Origin: Scolanthus callimorphus
Lineage: Eukaryota; Cnidaria; Anthozoa; Actiniaria; Edwardsiidae
Reading direction: 5' to 3'
NCBI GenBank assembly: GCA_033964015.1
Contig: CM066912.1
Coordinates: forward strand, 29,908,532-29,972,531
Length of the DNA: 64,000 bases
The notes under the pieces were generated by a model, which worked only from the letters and a program-made list of their open reading frames with translations, searched no databases and was not told where the DNA came from. Position numbers and translations under genes: made by a program. Below are positions 12,534 to 23,412 of the stretch, one piece after another (positions within the stretch are counted from its first letter, which is position 1; every line of letters starts with the position of its first letter).

Positions 12534-13547
12534 GATGTTTCTCTACTGTCACTGTGCAATTTTCTTTCTTCAAGCGGCCACATTATGCACCGAACGCATG
12601 CCAGACAAACGAGCAAAGTTTACAAAACCTAACTTGACAAGTTTGAATAAAATGAACTTGACACAACAATTTCATTTAAAAGGAACAGGTGGAATTCTGT
12701 TTTGTCAATCATCAAATTTATTTCCGATTCCAAGGTAAAATAACATATCAGCGCCTGAATTTACTGGTAGGTTTCTTTCAGTTTTGATTTTGAATTGATT
12801 TTGAATATTACCAAAATAATTGTTTGTGTTCGGTCAACCAAAACAAGTAAATATTGTCCAGGTAAACATAGCTTCCACAGAAGACATACCTGAAGTCTTA
12901 GCTCTTGTGTAAACTTTCTTGTAACAGCTAAACAACGAAGTTTTACAGGAATTTGACCCCGGGAATCTTTCCGTATCAAGTGCTTTCGTGTAGACTTGTG
13001 CACTTCATTTTTCCCGCTAGATTCACAGTCAACGAAGATTTTCCTTCATTTCCTTCCATAACAAAGAACCCAAACTAAAACAAGTCTTGCTTAAGTCCAT
13101 AAGGAATTCACATTTTGCTTTCCACAAGTTTCGGAAGATGAATTTCATGAAAAGAAACCGATTTTTCTCCCTCCATGCAATCGATCTCCATCTTGGCTGG
13201 CTCAACAGAATCGAGTGGCGTGATTCAGCTAGCGCGCATTTGATTGGCTCGTACGCAAAATCCATTGTTGTATAAGCCAATAAGAAAGCGAGAAATTTGT
13301 AATTTGCACTGAAATTACATTTTTTTGCACTGAAATTACATTGAAATTGCACTACTCTCGACCAATCAGAATCGGGAAATTTTTGCATCCATATTATTAT
13401 AGGTGTAATTCATCAAAAATCTAGGTGCAAATCCACTAGGAGAACACTGCAGAAACTGATAGTCGTTACTTTACGCCTAAGTCATAAAAGTAAGGCATAA
13501 AAGGCATTTTAGGCGTATTTACACCTGTATCGGCGCAATTTCAAGCC
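12534..13547. other. Intergenic, no gene seen
   Basis: No supported exon. A short direct repeat of tgcactgaaattacat-like sequence lies near 13305-13345. Nothing else was recognised before the array begins. Confidence 0.4.
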
Positions 13548-16500
13548 CTGTAGCCTGACTTTTACGTGGTTTAGCGGGGCCATCTGTTAGACAGGCAGTA
13601 TGCTTAATAGCTTCCAGTGCGTGTCCTAGTCTGACTTTTACATGGTTTAGCGGGACCATCTGTTAGACAGGCTGCTTGCTTCAAAGTTTTGAGTCTGTAT
13701 CCTAGTCTGACTTTTACATGGTTTACCGGGACCATCTGTTAGACAGGCTACTTCCCTCATAGCTTCCAGTATGTATCCCAGTCTGACTTTTACATGGTTT
13801 AGGGGGGCCATCTTTTAGAGAAGCTGCTTGCTTCATAGCTCTCAGTCTGTTGACAGGCAGTATGCTTCATAGCTTCCAGTCTGTATCCTAGTCTGACTTT
13901 TACATGGTTTAGCGGGACCATCTGTTAGACAGGCTGCTTGCTTCAAAGTTTTGAGTCTGTATCATAGTCTGACTTTTACATGGTTTAGCGGGACCATCTG
14001 TGAGACATGCTGCTTGCTTCATAGCTTCCAGTGCGTATTCTAGTCTGACTTTTACATGGTTAGCGGGACCATCTGTTAGACATGCTTCATAGCTTCCAGT
14101 GTGTATCCTAGTCTGACTTTTACATGGTTTAGCGGGACCATCTGTTAGACAGGCTTCATAGCTTCCAGTGTGTATCCTAGTCTGACTTTTACATGGTTTA
14201 GCGGGACCATCTGTTAGACAGGCTGCATGCTTCATAGCTTCCAGTGTGTATCCTAGTTTGACTTTTACATGGTTTAGCGGGACCATCTGTTATACAGGCT
14301 ACATGCTTCATAGCTTCCAGTGTGTATCCTAGTCTGACTGTTACATGGTTTAGCGGGACCATCTGTTAGACAGGCTGCAAGCTTCATAGCCTCCAGTGTG
14401 TATCCTAGTCTGACTTTTACTGATTTTGGGGGACCATCTGCTAGACATGCTGCTTGCTTCATAGCTTCCAGTGCGTATTCTATTCTGACTTTTACATGGT
14501 TTAGCGGGACCATCTATTAGACAGGCTGCATGCTTCATAGCTTCCAGTCTGTATCCTAGTCTGACTTTTACATGGTTTAGCGGGACCATCTGTTAGACAG
14601 GCTACATGCTTCGTAGCTTCCAGTGTGTATCCTAGTCTGACTTTTACATGGTTTAGCGGGACCATCTGTTAGACAGGCTGCATGCTTCATAGCTTCCAGT
14701 GTGTATCCTAGTCTGACTTTTACATGGTTTAGCGGGACCATCTGTTAGACAGGCTACATGCTTCGTAGCTTCCAGTGTGTATCCTAGTCTGACTTTTACA
14801 TGGTTTACCGGGACCATCTGTTAGACAGGCTGCATGCTTCATAGCTTCCAGTCTGTATCCTAGTCTGACTTTTACATGGTTTAGCGGGACCATCTGTTAG
14901 ACAGGCTGCATGCTTCATAGCTTCCAGTCTGTATCCTAGTCTGACTTTTACATGGTTTAGTGGGACCATCTGTTAGACAGGCTACATGCTTCGTAGCTTC
15001 CAGTGTGTATCCTAGTCTGACTTTTACATGGTTTAGCGGGACCATCTGTCCAACAGGCTGCTTGCCTCATAGCTTCCAGTGTGTATCCTAGTCTGACTCT
15101 TACATGGTTTAGGGGGATCAGCCATCAGACAGGCTTCTTGCTTCATAGCTTCCAATATGTATCCTAGTCTGACTTTTACATGGCTTAGCTGGACCATCTG
15201 TTATACAGGCTACATGCTTCATAGCTTCCAGTGTGTATCCTAGACTGACTTTTACGTGGTTTAGCGGGACCATCTGTTATACAGGCTACATGCTTCATAG
15301 CTTCCAGTGTGTATCCTAGTCTGACTTTTACATGGTTTAGCGGGACCATCTGTCCGACAGGCTGCTTGCCTCATAGCTTCCAGTGTGTATCCTAGTCTGA
15401 TTCGTACATGGTTTAGGGGGATTAGCCATCAGACAGGCTTCTTGCTTCATAGCTTCCAATATGTATCCTAGTCTGACTTTTACATGGTTTAGCTGGACCA
15501 TCTGTTAGACAGGCTACTTGTTCATAGCTTGCAGTATGTATCCTAGTATGACTTTTACATGGTTTAGGGGGATCAGCCATCAGACAGGCTGCATGCTTCA
15601 TAGCTTCAAGTGTGTATCCTAGTCTGACTTTTTACTGGTTTAAGGGGACCATCTGTTAGACAGGCTGCTTGCTTCAAAGCTTCCAGTCTGTATCCTAGTC
15701 TGACTTTTTATGGTTACCGGGACCATCCGTTAGACAGGCCACTTCCCTTATAGCTTCCAGTTTGTATCCCAGTGTGACTTTTACATGGTTTAGGGGGACC
15801 ATCTGTTACACAGGCTGCTTGCTTAATAGCTTCCAGTGTGTATCCTTGTCTTACTTTTACATGGTTTACCGGGACCATCTGTTAGACAGGCTGCATGCTT
15901 CATAGCCTCCAGTGTGTATCCTAGTCTGACTTTTACATGGTTTAGTGGGACCATCTGTTAGACAGGCTGCAAGCTTCATAGCCTCCAGTGTGTATCCTAG
16001 TCTGACTTTTACATGGTTTAGCGGGACCATCTGTGAGACAGGCTGCATGCTTAATAGCCTCCAGTGTGTATCCTAGTCTGACTTTTACATGGCTTAGCGG
16101 GACCATCTGTTAGACAGGCTGCAAGCTTCATAGCCTCCAGTGTGTATCCTAGACTGACTTTTACGTGGTTTAGCGGGACCATCTGTCCGACAGGCTGCTT
16201 GCCTCATAGCCTCCAGTGTGTATCCTAGTCTGACTTTTACTGGTTTTGGGGAGACCATCTGCTAGACATGCTGCTTGCTTCATAGCTTCCAGTGTGTGTT
16301 CTAGTCTGACTTTTACATGGTTTAGCGGCACCATCTGTTAGACAGGCTGCTTGCTTAATAGCTTGCAGTGTGTATCCTAGTCTGACTCTTACATGGTTTA
16401 GGGGGACCAGCCATCAGACAGGCTGCTTCCTTCATAGCTTCCAATATGTATCCTAGTCTGACTTTTACATGGTTCAACTGGACCATCTGTTAGACAGGCT

Positions 16501-18916
16501 ACTTGTTCATAGCTTGCAGTATGTATCCTAGTATGACTTTTACATAGTTTAGGGGGATCAGCCATCAGACAGGCTTCTTGCTTCATAGCTTCCAATATGT
16601 ATCCTAGTCTGACTTTTACATGGTTTAGCTGGACCATCTGTTATACAGGCTACATGCTTCATAGCTTCCAGTGTGTATCCTAGTTTGACCTTTACATGGT
16701 TTAGCGGGACCATCTGTTATACAGGCTACATGCTTCATAGCTTCCAGTGTGTATCCTAGTCTGACTTTTACATGGTTTAGCGGGACCATCTGTCCGACAG
16801 GCTGCTTGCCTCATAGCTTCCAGTGTGTATCCTAGTCTGATTCGTACATGGTTTAGGGGGATCAGCCATCAGACAGGCTTCTTGCTTCATAGCTTCCAAT
16901 ATGTATCCTAGTCTGACTTTTACATGGTTTAGCTGGACCATCTGTTAGACAGGCTACTTGTTCATAGCTTGCAGTATGTATCCTAGTATGACTTTTACAT
17001 GGTTTAGCGGGACCATCTGTTAGACATGCTTCATAGCTTCCAGTGTGTATCCTAGTCTGACTTTTACATGGTTTAGCGGGACCATCTGTTAGACAGGCTT
17101 CATAGCTTCCAGTGTGTATCCTAGTCTGACTTTTACATGGTTTAGCGGGACCATCTGTTAGACAGGCTGCATGCTTCATAGCTTCCAGTGTGTATCCTAG
17201 TTTGACTTTTACATGGTTTAGCGGGACCATCTGTTATACAGGCTACATGCTTCATAGCTTCCAGTGTGTATCCTAGTCTGACTTTTACATGGTTTAGCGG
17301 GACCATCTGTTAGGCAGGCTGCAAGTTTCATAGCCTCCAGTGTGTATCCTAGTCTGACTTTTACTGGTTTTGGGGGACCATCTGCTAGACATGCTGCTTG
17401 CTTCATAGCTTCCAGTGCGTATTCTATTCTGACTTTTACATGGTTTAGCGGGACCATCTATTAGACAGGCTGCATGCTTCATAGCTTCCAGTCTGTATCC
17501 TAGTCTGACTTTTACATGGTTTAGCGGGACCATCTGTTAGACAGGCTACATGCTTCGTAGCTTCCAGTGTGTATCCTAGTCTGACTTTTACATGGTTTAG
17601 CGGGACCATCTGTTAGACAGGCTGCATGCTTCATAGCTTCCAGTGTGTATCCTAGTCTGACCTTTACATGGTTTAGCGGGACCATCTGTTATACAGGCTA
17701 CATGCTTCATAGCTTCCAGTGTGTATCCTAGTCTGACTTTTACATGGTTTAGCGGGACCATCTGTCCGACAGGCTGCTTGCCTCATAGCTTCCAGTGTGT
17801 ATCCTAGTCTGATTCGTACATGGTTTAGGGGGATTAGCCATCAGACAGGCTTCTTGCTTCATAGCTTCCAATATGTATCCTAGTCTGACTTTTACATGGT
17901 TTAGCTGGACCATCTGTTAGACAGGCTACTTGTTCATAGCTTGCAGTATGTATCCTAGTACGACTTTTACATGGTTTAGGGGGACCAGCCATCAGACAGG
18001 CTGCATGCTTCATAGCTTCAAGTGTGTATCCTAGTCTGACTTTTTACTGGTTTAAGGGGACCATCTGTTAGACAGGCTGCTTGCTTCAAAGCTTCCAGTC
18101 TGTATCCTAGTCTGACTTTTTATGGTTTACCGGGACCATCCGTTAGACAGGCCACTTCCCTTATAGCTTCCAGTTTGTATCCCAGTGTGACTTTTACATG
18201 GTTTAGGGGGACCATCTGTTACACAGGCTGCTTGCTTAATAGCTTCCAGTGTGTATCCTTGTCTTACTTTTACATGGTTTACCGGGACCATCTGTTAGAC
18301 AGGCTGCATGCTTCATAGCTTCCAGTGTGTATCCTAGTCTGACTTTTACATGGTTTACCGGGACCATCTGTTAGACAGGCTGCATGCTTCATAGCCTCCA
18401 GTGTGTATCCTAGTCTGACTTTTACATGGTTTAGTGGGACCATCTGTTAGACAGGCTGCAAGCTTCATAGCCTCCAGTGTGTATCCTAGTCTGACTTTTA
18501 CATGGTTTAGCGGGACCATCTGTGAGACAGGCTGCATGCTTAATAGCCTCCAGTGTGTATCCTAGTCTGACTTTTACATGGCTTAGCGGGACCATCTGTT
18601 AGACAGGCTGCAAGCTTCATAGCCTCCAGTGTGTATCCTAGACTGACTTTTACGTGGTTTAGCGGGACCATCTGTCCGACAGGCTGCTTGCCTCATAGCC
18701 TCCAGTGTGTATCCTAGTCTGACTTTTACTGGTTTTGGGGAGACCATCTGCTAGACATGCTGCTTGCTTCATAGCTTCCAGTGTGTGTTCTAGTCTGACT
18801 TTTACATGGTTTAGCGGCACCATCTGTTAGACAGGCTGCTTGCTTAATAGCTTGCAGTGTGTATCCTAGTCTGACTCTTACATGGTTTAGGGGGACCAGC
18901 CATCAGACAGGCTGCT
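13548..18916 (+). repeat. 76-bp minisatellite array, left part (about 70 units)
   Basis: The head-to-tail unit is 76 bp. It includes ctagtctgacttttacatgg, tttagcgggaccatctgtta and gacaggctgc, followed by atgcttcatagcttccagtg and tgtatc. Variants differ at gcgg/gggg, the dinucleotide after ctgt, and gcatgc/gcttgc. Larger blocks are duplicated inside it: about 13.9-14.8 kb recurs with an offset of 2,944 bp, and about 15.4-16.4 kb recurs with an offset of 2,489 bp. Since 76 is not a multiple of three, the many short minus-strand ORFs here are artefacts of the repeat. Confidence 0.95.
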
Positions 18917-19250
18917 AGTAGATAGGATACAAGAGCTGAACGCCACAATAGCAAGCTGTCAAGTTCTTTTGTTCTAGGGATTAACTGCTATTGTTCTAGG
19001 ATTAGCTCCTATTGTTAGGGTCTTAGGAACCATGAGCAACCCGAGAAACCAGAGCAACCGTCGGAAATGACGTCAGATGACCGCCTATTGTTAGAGGGAT
19101 TAGAGCAACCCCTTGGGAATTCCGCATCGGATTGGTCGATGACTCATCCCCTTGGTAAACATGAGAAACCACGAGAAACCGCTGCAAGTCGATGATGACT
19201 CATCCCCTTGGGCCCCGATCCGCAAGTCGGGGGGTCATAATATTTGAGAA
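18917..19250 (+). repeat. Left terminal inverted repeat of the virus-like element
   Basis: It pairs with 24062-24462. The outer ~200 bp match with only about three differences, then continue through cggattggtcgatgactcat and ...tcataatatttgaga. Two copies of a tgatgactcatccccttgg-type motif (about 19138-19155 and 19193-19211) make up its inner part. Confidence 0.92.
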
Positions 19251-19312
19251 AAGCGATGATGTCATTTTTTATTTTAGATTATATTTTAGGGGTGGTATAG
19301 AGTATAAAACGG

Positions 19313-19318
19313 TTTAGA
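19313..19318 (+). promoter_or_regulatory. TATA box of the PC4-like gene
   Basis: TATAAA within gagtataaaacgg, 61-66 bp before the ATG at 19379 and just inside the left terminal repeat. Assigned by sequence and position only. Confidence 0.55.
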
Positions 19319-19378
19319 CATTTGCGATGTTCATTTACGCATTCATGTTAGTTGCTAATACAGAAGAGTGATCAAAGA

Positions 19379-19702
19379 ATGGTTGACAATACAGTTAAAA
19401 CACAAAATGGGGAAATGTTGCATCCCCTTGGGTCGCGTATGATTTTTGCTAGTCTCAAAATGTATGGTGGGGAGCCATATATCCATGTTAGACGATTTAT
19501 GTCTAGCGTTAAATATGGTGATTTCTACCCCACTAAAGTTGGTGTTGCTCTGAATTATGAAGAAGCGCTTAATCTATGCAATTGCTTGCATGGATTACTG
19601 AAGAGTGCAAACGAAGAAATTGAAGCAGCGAAGCAAAACAAGCATTGTCAACAAGAACATTTGAGACCTGACAGTAAAACACATGTGAACTACAGAAGAT
19701 GA
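19379..19702 (+). CDS. PC4/p15-like ssDNA-binding protein of the virus-like element
   Basis: A 107-residue protein. I chose the ATG at 19379; the open frame extends to a TTG at 19352, but eukaryotic initiation there is unlikely and the TATA box fits the ATG. Residues about 20-72 match the PC4 (Sub1) pattern: a hydrophobic strand, K-x-Y-G-G-x-P-Y-I-H-V-R-R-F, then K-Y-G-D-F-Y-P-T-K-V-G-V-A-L and an EEALNLCNCL helix. PC4 proteins bind single-stranded DNA as dimers and act in transcription or replication. Such genes occur in several large and mid-size DNA viruses and related elements. A poly(A) signal follows at 20005-20010. Fold assignment is from pattern recognition, moderately sure. Confidence 0.7.
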   Translation: MVDNTVKTQNGEMLHPLGSRMIFASLKMYGGEPYIHVRRFMSSVKYGDFYPTKVGVALNYEEALNLCNCLHGLLKSANEEIEAAKQNKHCQQEHLRPDSKTHVNYRR

Positions 19703-19921
19703 TTTTATTAGTCAGATCAAGTCGCGATTTGAAGACGTGGGTAAAGGAAGTCATAATGAACATTTGACGTACTTGTCAAGATATGTTTTCGAACTGTTTT
19801 GACCATCGAGAGGATTGAACGTTTGTTAAAGAAATAAAGAAAGCATGTCACCCTGTGTACGCTGATTTATGCAAAAAGGTTGTTACCCATGCGAGGAAAG
19901 TATCACAGAATCTTTTGCAAT
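19686..19921 (+). pseudogene. Possible decayed ORF downstream of the PC4-like gene
   Basis: Two protein-like stretches in different frames follow the PC4-like stop: one of about 37 codons (19689-19802, acidic start, ending YVFELF-stop) and one of about 33 codons (about 19820-19921, Lys/Val/His-rich). Neither has a start codon. They read like one gene broken by frame changes, but this is weak evidence. No family recognised. Confidence 0.3.
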
Positions 19922-20004
19922 GAAAAAGTAGCACCAAGTATTCCAAAAGAGACTGGTTGAATTATATTTCAGAGTACTGAACTGTATAAAGTATGCTATG
20001 GTGC

Positions 20005-20100
20005 AATAAAAAAGTAAACAAACCCTGAATATGCGGTAAATCCTTATTTGATCCCGAAAGGCGAATAATCCACAATGTCAAGCACTTATAGGACTTTATT
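20005..20100. terminator. Convergent poly(A) signals
   Basis: AATAAA on the plus strand at 20005-20010 (end of the PC4-like transcript). On the minus strand it is at 20095-20100 (read as tttatt on plus), 34 bp beyond the ATPase stop. The two transcription units therefore converge here. Confidence 0.6.
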
Positions 20101-20133
20101 TACATAACTTCAAACCCGATCTTATACATTAAA

Positions 20134-21543
20134 TTAAGCATTTGCAAATTTAGGAGATAATTTGATTCTAGTTTCATTTAGTCTCTTTGATCGCCTAACT
20201 TTCTTTTGCTGTTCTGGCTCTGTCATGCTTTTTAAAAGGAGATGATCGGTTACACTACCAGATGGCGGAGTGTCAAACGCCGGAGCGAATTTGGGAACTT
20301 TCTTTTGCTCTTTCATGTATTGTTTCATTAGAGGTCCAATATCCTTCTTTGGATTCGCATTTTCGTATTGAAACCACACCGCTTTGGGTGGTGATTTTTT
20401 CGATTTAGGTGTCGTAAATGATGCGGGTGTTTTGGGTGGTGTTGGAAAAACAGTTGATGTTGATGGTATTCCTTGTGGTATTGATTGTGGTTGGGGCGAA
20501 GCAATGAGTTGCGGTTCTCTGTTTACGTTTGCGGTTGGTTCTGGAGGTAGCGGGCGGGTTGTCATGGGGGCACGACTTGTCTGTTTTTGCAGATCCAGAT
20601 ATCTGTTTAGTAACGTGTCATACTCTTTCATAAGCACATCGGCCGGTAACGAATTTTGATTCAACACATTTTCCATCTCTTCGTCCATTTCATGCATGCT
20701 GTTGAGTACTGCAGGTTGCAGATACGATTGTTTTTGAAAGTAATTGATCATTGACCGCTCTCCCTGACTTGACCGCGCAGAGGATTGGTAACTAGTTTTG
20801 TCGCTTGGTAGAATGTTCATCCTCAGCCTGCAGTCGTCTTTTGTTGTTGGCTTCAAATCGATAAACAGATATCCATAAGGGCGCATGACAGCCTCATCAT
20901 ATTTTTTCATGAATGTTTCTGTGTTTCCAGGGTACATCTGTTTTGCCAGAGTTAACACTTGTAGTTTATCTCTGGGGTTTTTAAACAACACCAGATAGTG
21001 AGAATTAAGGGAGATGGTCCTTCCAATTTTTGATTGAAAATACAGATTTTGTACAAGGTTCACTACAGAGAGATTTCTGTGATGAGACCCAGAAATGTAA
21101 AGATCCAACACTCTCTTGTCGGATCCCGTGTTCGACATGAGATCATCTAGGAGAATCATATTGTTTATTTGGGAGTCGAAGTACCAGTCCTCATCCACGT
21201 GTTGCGGGATCCCTTTATGAAACTCAATTCCGGGTATGGCGTTAATCATTGCATCATAGGCAGGCTGCCATTGAGAATAACACCACACTATTCTTTGCGG
21301 GGGTGGGTTGATCATCGTCTGAGCGTTTTCTAGTAAATTCTGTACCCACACCGTCTTTCCCGTTCCGGTCATACCAGAAATGATCGCTGTAAACGGGTGC
21401 TGAAGTTGAAAGGGGCCACATGACGAGTTTGGCTCACGTGCGGTAAAATAGCTCGGTGGCTTGAGATTGTTATGTTGGTTATCCATATGACGTTTAAGGT
21501 TATCACTTCTGGAAAACTCTTTTCCACATTTCGGGCATAACAT
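20134..21543 (-). CDS. C2H2 zinc finger fused to A32/FtsK-HerA-type DNA-packaging ATPase
   Basis: 469 residues, uninterrupted. Residues 3-24 form one classical C2H2 finger (CPKCGKEFSRSDNLKRHMDNQH). The ATPase follows: Walker A GMTGTGKT at 57-64, Walker B MILLDD at 129-134, a SGSHHRN motif at about 151-157 followed by LVQNLYFQ, and SLNSHYLVLFKNPRD at about 178-192. This arrangement is that of the A32-like packaging ATPases of vaccinia-, adeno- and Polinton-type lineages, which pump genomic DNA into capsids. After residue about 235 comes a Gln/Ser/Pro-rich linker (many P and T, about 330-400) and a basic tail with KKVRRSKRLNETRIK, absent from a minimal ATPase (usually 200-260 residues). It is transcribed opposite to its plus-strand neighbours, with the 350-bp pyrimidine tract upstream and a poly(A) signal downstream. 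Function as ATPase is secure by motif; the roles of finger and tail are unknown. Confidence 0.88.
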   Translation of the reverse strand: MLCPKCGKEFSRSDNLKRHMDNQHNNLKPPSYFTAREPNSSCGPFQLQHPFTAIISGMTGTGKTVWVQNLLENAQTMINPPPQRIVWCYSQWQPAYDAMINAIPGIEFHKGIPQHVDEDWYFDSQINNMILLDDLMSNTGSDKRVLDLYISGSHHRNLSVVNLVQNLYFQSKIGRTISLNSHYLVLFKNPRDKLQVLTLAKQMYPGNTETFMKKYDEAVMRPYGYLFIDLKPTTKDDCRLRMNILPSDKTSYQSSARSSQGERSMINYFQKQSYLQPAVLNSMHEMDEEMENVLNQNSLPADVLMKEYDTLLNRYLDLQKQTSRAPMTTRPLPPEPTANVNREPQLIASPQPQSIPQGIPSTSTVFPTPPKTPASFTTPKSKKSPPKAVWFQYENANPKKDIGPLMKQYMKEQKKVPKFAPAFDTPPSGSVTDHLLLKSMTEPEQQKKVRRSKRLNETRIKLSPKFANA

Positions 21544-21602
21544 GTTGCTTCTTTGGCGTCTTGGAAAGCAATGACGACTCTTGAAAATATCATACCTTAT
21601 AT

Positions 21603-21960
21603 TCTTCCTTGCCTCCTCCCCAAAAACTCCTCCTCCTCAAAACGTCCTCAAAACCTCCTCCTCCTCCTCAAAACCTCCTCCTCAAAAAATCCTCCTCCTC
21701 CTCCTCCTCCTCCCCCTCAAAACGTCCTGAAAATCTCTTCCTCCCTCCTCCTCAAAACTTCGTCAATTCCTCCTCCTCCTCCTCAAAACCGCCTCAATTC
21801 CTCCTCCTCCTCCTCCTCAAAACCTCCTCCTCCTCAAAAACTCCTCCTCCTCCTCAAAGCCGCCTCAATTCATCCTCCTCCTCCTCAAACCCGCCTCAAT
21901 TCCTCCTCCTCCTCCTCCTCAAATTAACACCGCCTCAATTCCTCCTCCTCAGCTCCTCAT
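21603..21960 (+). repeat. TCC-rich pyrimidine tract between divergent genes
   Basis: About 355 bp of CCTCCTCCTC and tcaaaa(c) units, almost free of G on the plus strand. It lies between the ATPase start (minus, 21543) and the plus-strand TATA box (21967). Its apparent Ser/Pro-rich ORFs are composition artefacts. It sits where a bidirectional promoter or replication signal would be; function unproven. Confidence 0.75.
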
Positions 21961-21966
21961 GGACCA

Positions 21967-21974
21967 TATAAATA
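21967..21974 (+). promoter_or_regulatory. TATA box for the plus-strand late-side genes
   Basis: TATAAATA, 53 bp before the ATG at 22027 and immediately after the pyrimidine tract. No second strong TATA box lies before 22414, apart from cataaata near 22350, so the two plus genes may be on one transcript or use a weak second promoter. Confidence 0.55.
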
Positions 21975-22026
21975 TCCCCATATCAAACAAAACGAATCAT
22001 ATTATAGAAGCCTTCGAGAACACACC

Positions 22027-22353
22027 ATGTCAAAGTTACTGAGAAACAATCTGCCTTATCTTCACCTCTTACACAAAGGCTCGCCGGAGCAGAAGGGTTA
22101 CATTTTAGCGAGTGCTAATCCTGAACAAGTGCTCACCCTCTGTGAGATCTGCTACAATTTTATAAGGGGTTGTGTGCCCATAACTAAAATAGAAAAAGAA
22201 GCAATTAAAGAGCACTTAGATCTTCTCAAGGATTTGACTGATGCTTCTACCCCATTTAGAGATAAGAAGAGACGAATCGCTCAAGAAGGGCGTGGCTTAG
22301 TAAAAGACATACTTCCGCCGCTTTTTGCAGCCCTGCCCTTGTTTTTGGCATAA
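22027..22353 (+). CDS. Small protein with hydrophobic C-terminus (virus-like element)
   Basis: 108 residues. The first 60 are helical with Leu, Cys and Asn (NLPYLHLLHKGSP, then CEICYNFIRG). Residues about 60-90 are charged with a basic cluster (FRDKKRRIAQEGRG), and the last 16 are hydrophobic (ILPPLFAALPLFLA). The layout (N-terminal helical domain, basic linker, Leu/Pro-rich end) resembles small proteins that, as I recall, accompany A32-like ATPases in other invertebrate virus-like elements. A virion-core or membrane-active role is inference only. It starts 53 bp after a TATA box and ends 60 bp before the next gene. No named family recognised with certainty. Confidence 0.7.
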   Translation: MSKLLRNNLPYLHLLHKGSPEQKGYILASANPEQVLTLCEICYNFIRGCVPITKIEKEAIKEHLDLLKDLTDASTPFRDKKRRIAQEGRGLVKDILPPLFAALPLFLA

Positions 22354-22413
22354 ATACAGACACACTACAAATCTTCTCATATCACGCTGAGCAGTCTATC
22401 AGAAAGGAATAAC

Positions 22414-23232
22414 ATGAGTAAAAGAAGAATGTCAGAGACCGATGAGAGTTTGGAGGAGGAGGAATCTGAGACTGAAACTTCCAGCTGGGATAGTGAAAGC
22501 GACACTAGTAGTGATGAGGAATCTTCAGATGATGAGAGCACGAGTGATTCCGAGAGTGACGATCGAAGTGATATCGATGAAAACCAGGCATCGGTAGATG
22601 AAATGCTACAACAAATATCGAAAAAAATTCCAAAAGATGTAGCGCGCGACTTACTTCGTTCATTTGTGTCTTCTAAAAAGATTCTTTATTGGAACTTATC
22701 AGATGAAATGACTCGAAACCAACAGAGAATCCCAGGAACCGATATGGCTTCATTACTCAATTATGTACTATTACCATTTAACGCCAAAGCAAGAAAGCCT
22801 AAAGGAATAAATACCTTTATCGAGGGTTTAGCAGATCTCGGAATTAATAAAACCCTTATTCAAAATAAGGATGTGTTGAAACGAATCATAGACTTGGAAC
22901 ACGAATCTTTAGAGACAGATGAAGAATCAATGAGCGAGGACGAATTTGTAGAGGGGACCAGGAAGTTAGTTCAATCAGGTGGTGGATATGAACCAAAAAC
23001 ACTGCCGTGTGATTATTGCGGCTTTCCCGAAACGAAGTCAATGGTCTTAGCCCTATGTCCCACGTGTTCGTGGTCAGACGACTATGATTTTAACCTTGTC
23101 GGAGAAGCTGTTACATGCGACATTTGTTCGAAGCCATTTTTGCTACATCATCAGTTTTACAAGGATTGCTGGCAAGACTGCGAAAACTGTGGACGGGCGC
23201 ATTATTTTTCATTACAAAATGAGGAAAATTGA
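22414..23232 (+). CDS. Acidic protein with CxxC-rich C-terminus (virus-like element)
   Basis: 272 residues. Residues 4-60 are almost entirely Asp, Glu and Ser. The middle (about 65-170) is helical with DMASLLNYVLLPFNAKAR. Residues 199-259 hold four CxxC pairs (C199/202, C215/218, C235/238, C256/259) and further Cys/His, a probable multi-zinc module. An acidic N-terminus plus zinc module suggests a transcriptional or DNA-mimic role, but this is a guess; the protein is not recognised. Poly(A) signal at 23370-23375. Confidence 0.75.
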   Translation: MSKRRMSETDESLEEEESETETSSWDSESDTSSDEESSDDESTSDSESDDRSDIDENQASVDEMLQQISKKIPKDVARDLLRSFVSSKKILYWNLSDEMTRNQQRIPGTDMASLLNYVLLPFNAKARKPKGINTFIEGLADLGINKTLIQNKDVLKRIIDLEHESLETDEESMSEDEFVEGTRKLVQSGGGYEPKTLPCDYCGFPETKSMVLALCPTCSWSDDYDFNLVGEAVTCDICSKPFLLHHQFYKDCWQDCENCGRAHYFSLQNEEN

Positions 23233-23369
23233 TCTTTTTGAGAGTTTTTTCCATTAATGAGATCGCATATTGTAACTCAAAAGATAATTTATTTGACCTT
23301 TGTACGGTTTAACACCGCTAGTATGTTACCCTGACAACACGTTAACTCGTCTGTATTTGTCTATGCTTT

Positions 23370-23408
23370 AATAAAGAAGGTTTATTGACTTTTCAAGTGA
23401 GTTTTATT
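23370..23408. terminator. Convergent poly(A) signals at the right side of the element
   Basis: AATAAA at 23370-23375 (plus) follows the acidic-protein gene. Its reverse complement at 23403-23408 sits 5 bp beyond the stop of the broken minus-strand gene. This supports the latter having once been a true convergent gene. Confidence 0.5.
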
Positions 23409-23412
23409 TACA

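Noticed and set aside
19352..19378. TTG-initiated N-terminal extension of the PC4-like protein
   Set aside because: Non-ATG start in a eukaryotic setting; an ATG nine codons on agrees with TATA-box spacing.
20384..20659. Gly-rich plus-strand ORF
   Set aside because: Shadow of the Pro-rich tail of the ATPase gene on the other strand.
21553..21971. Two overlapping Ser/Pro-rich plus-strand ORFs
   Set aside because: Low-complexity translation of the TCC tract; no conserved sequence and overlaps the promoter region.
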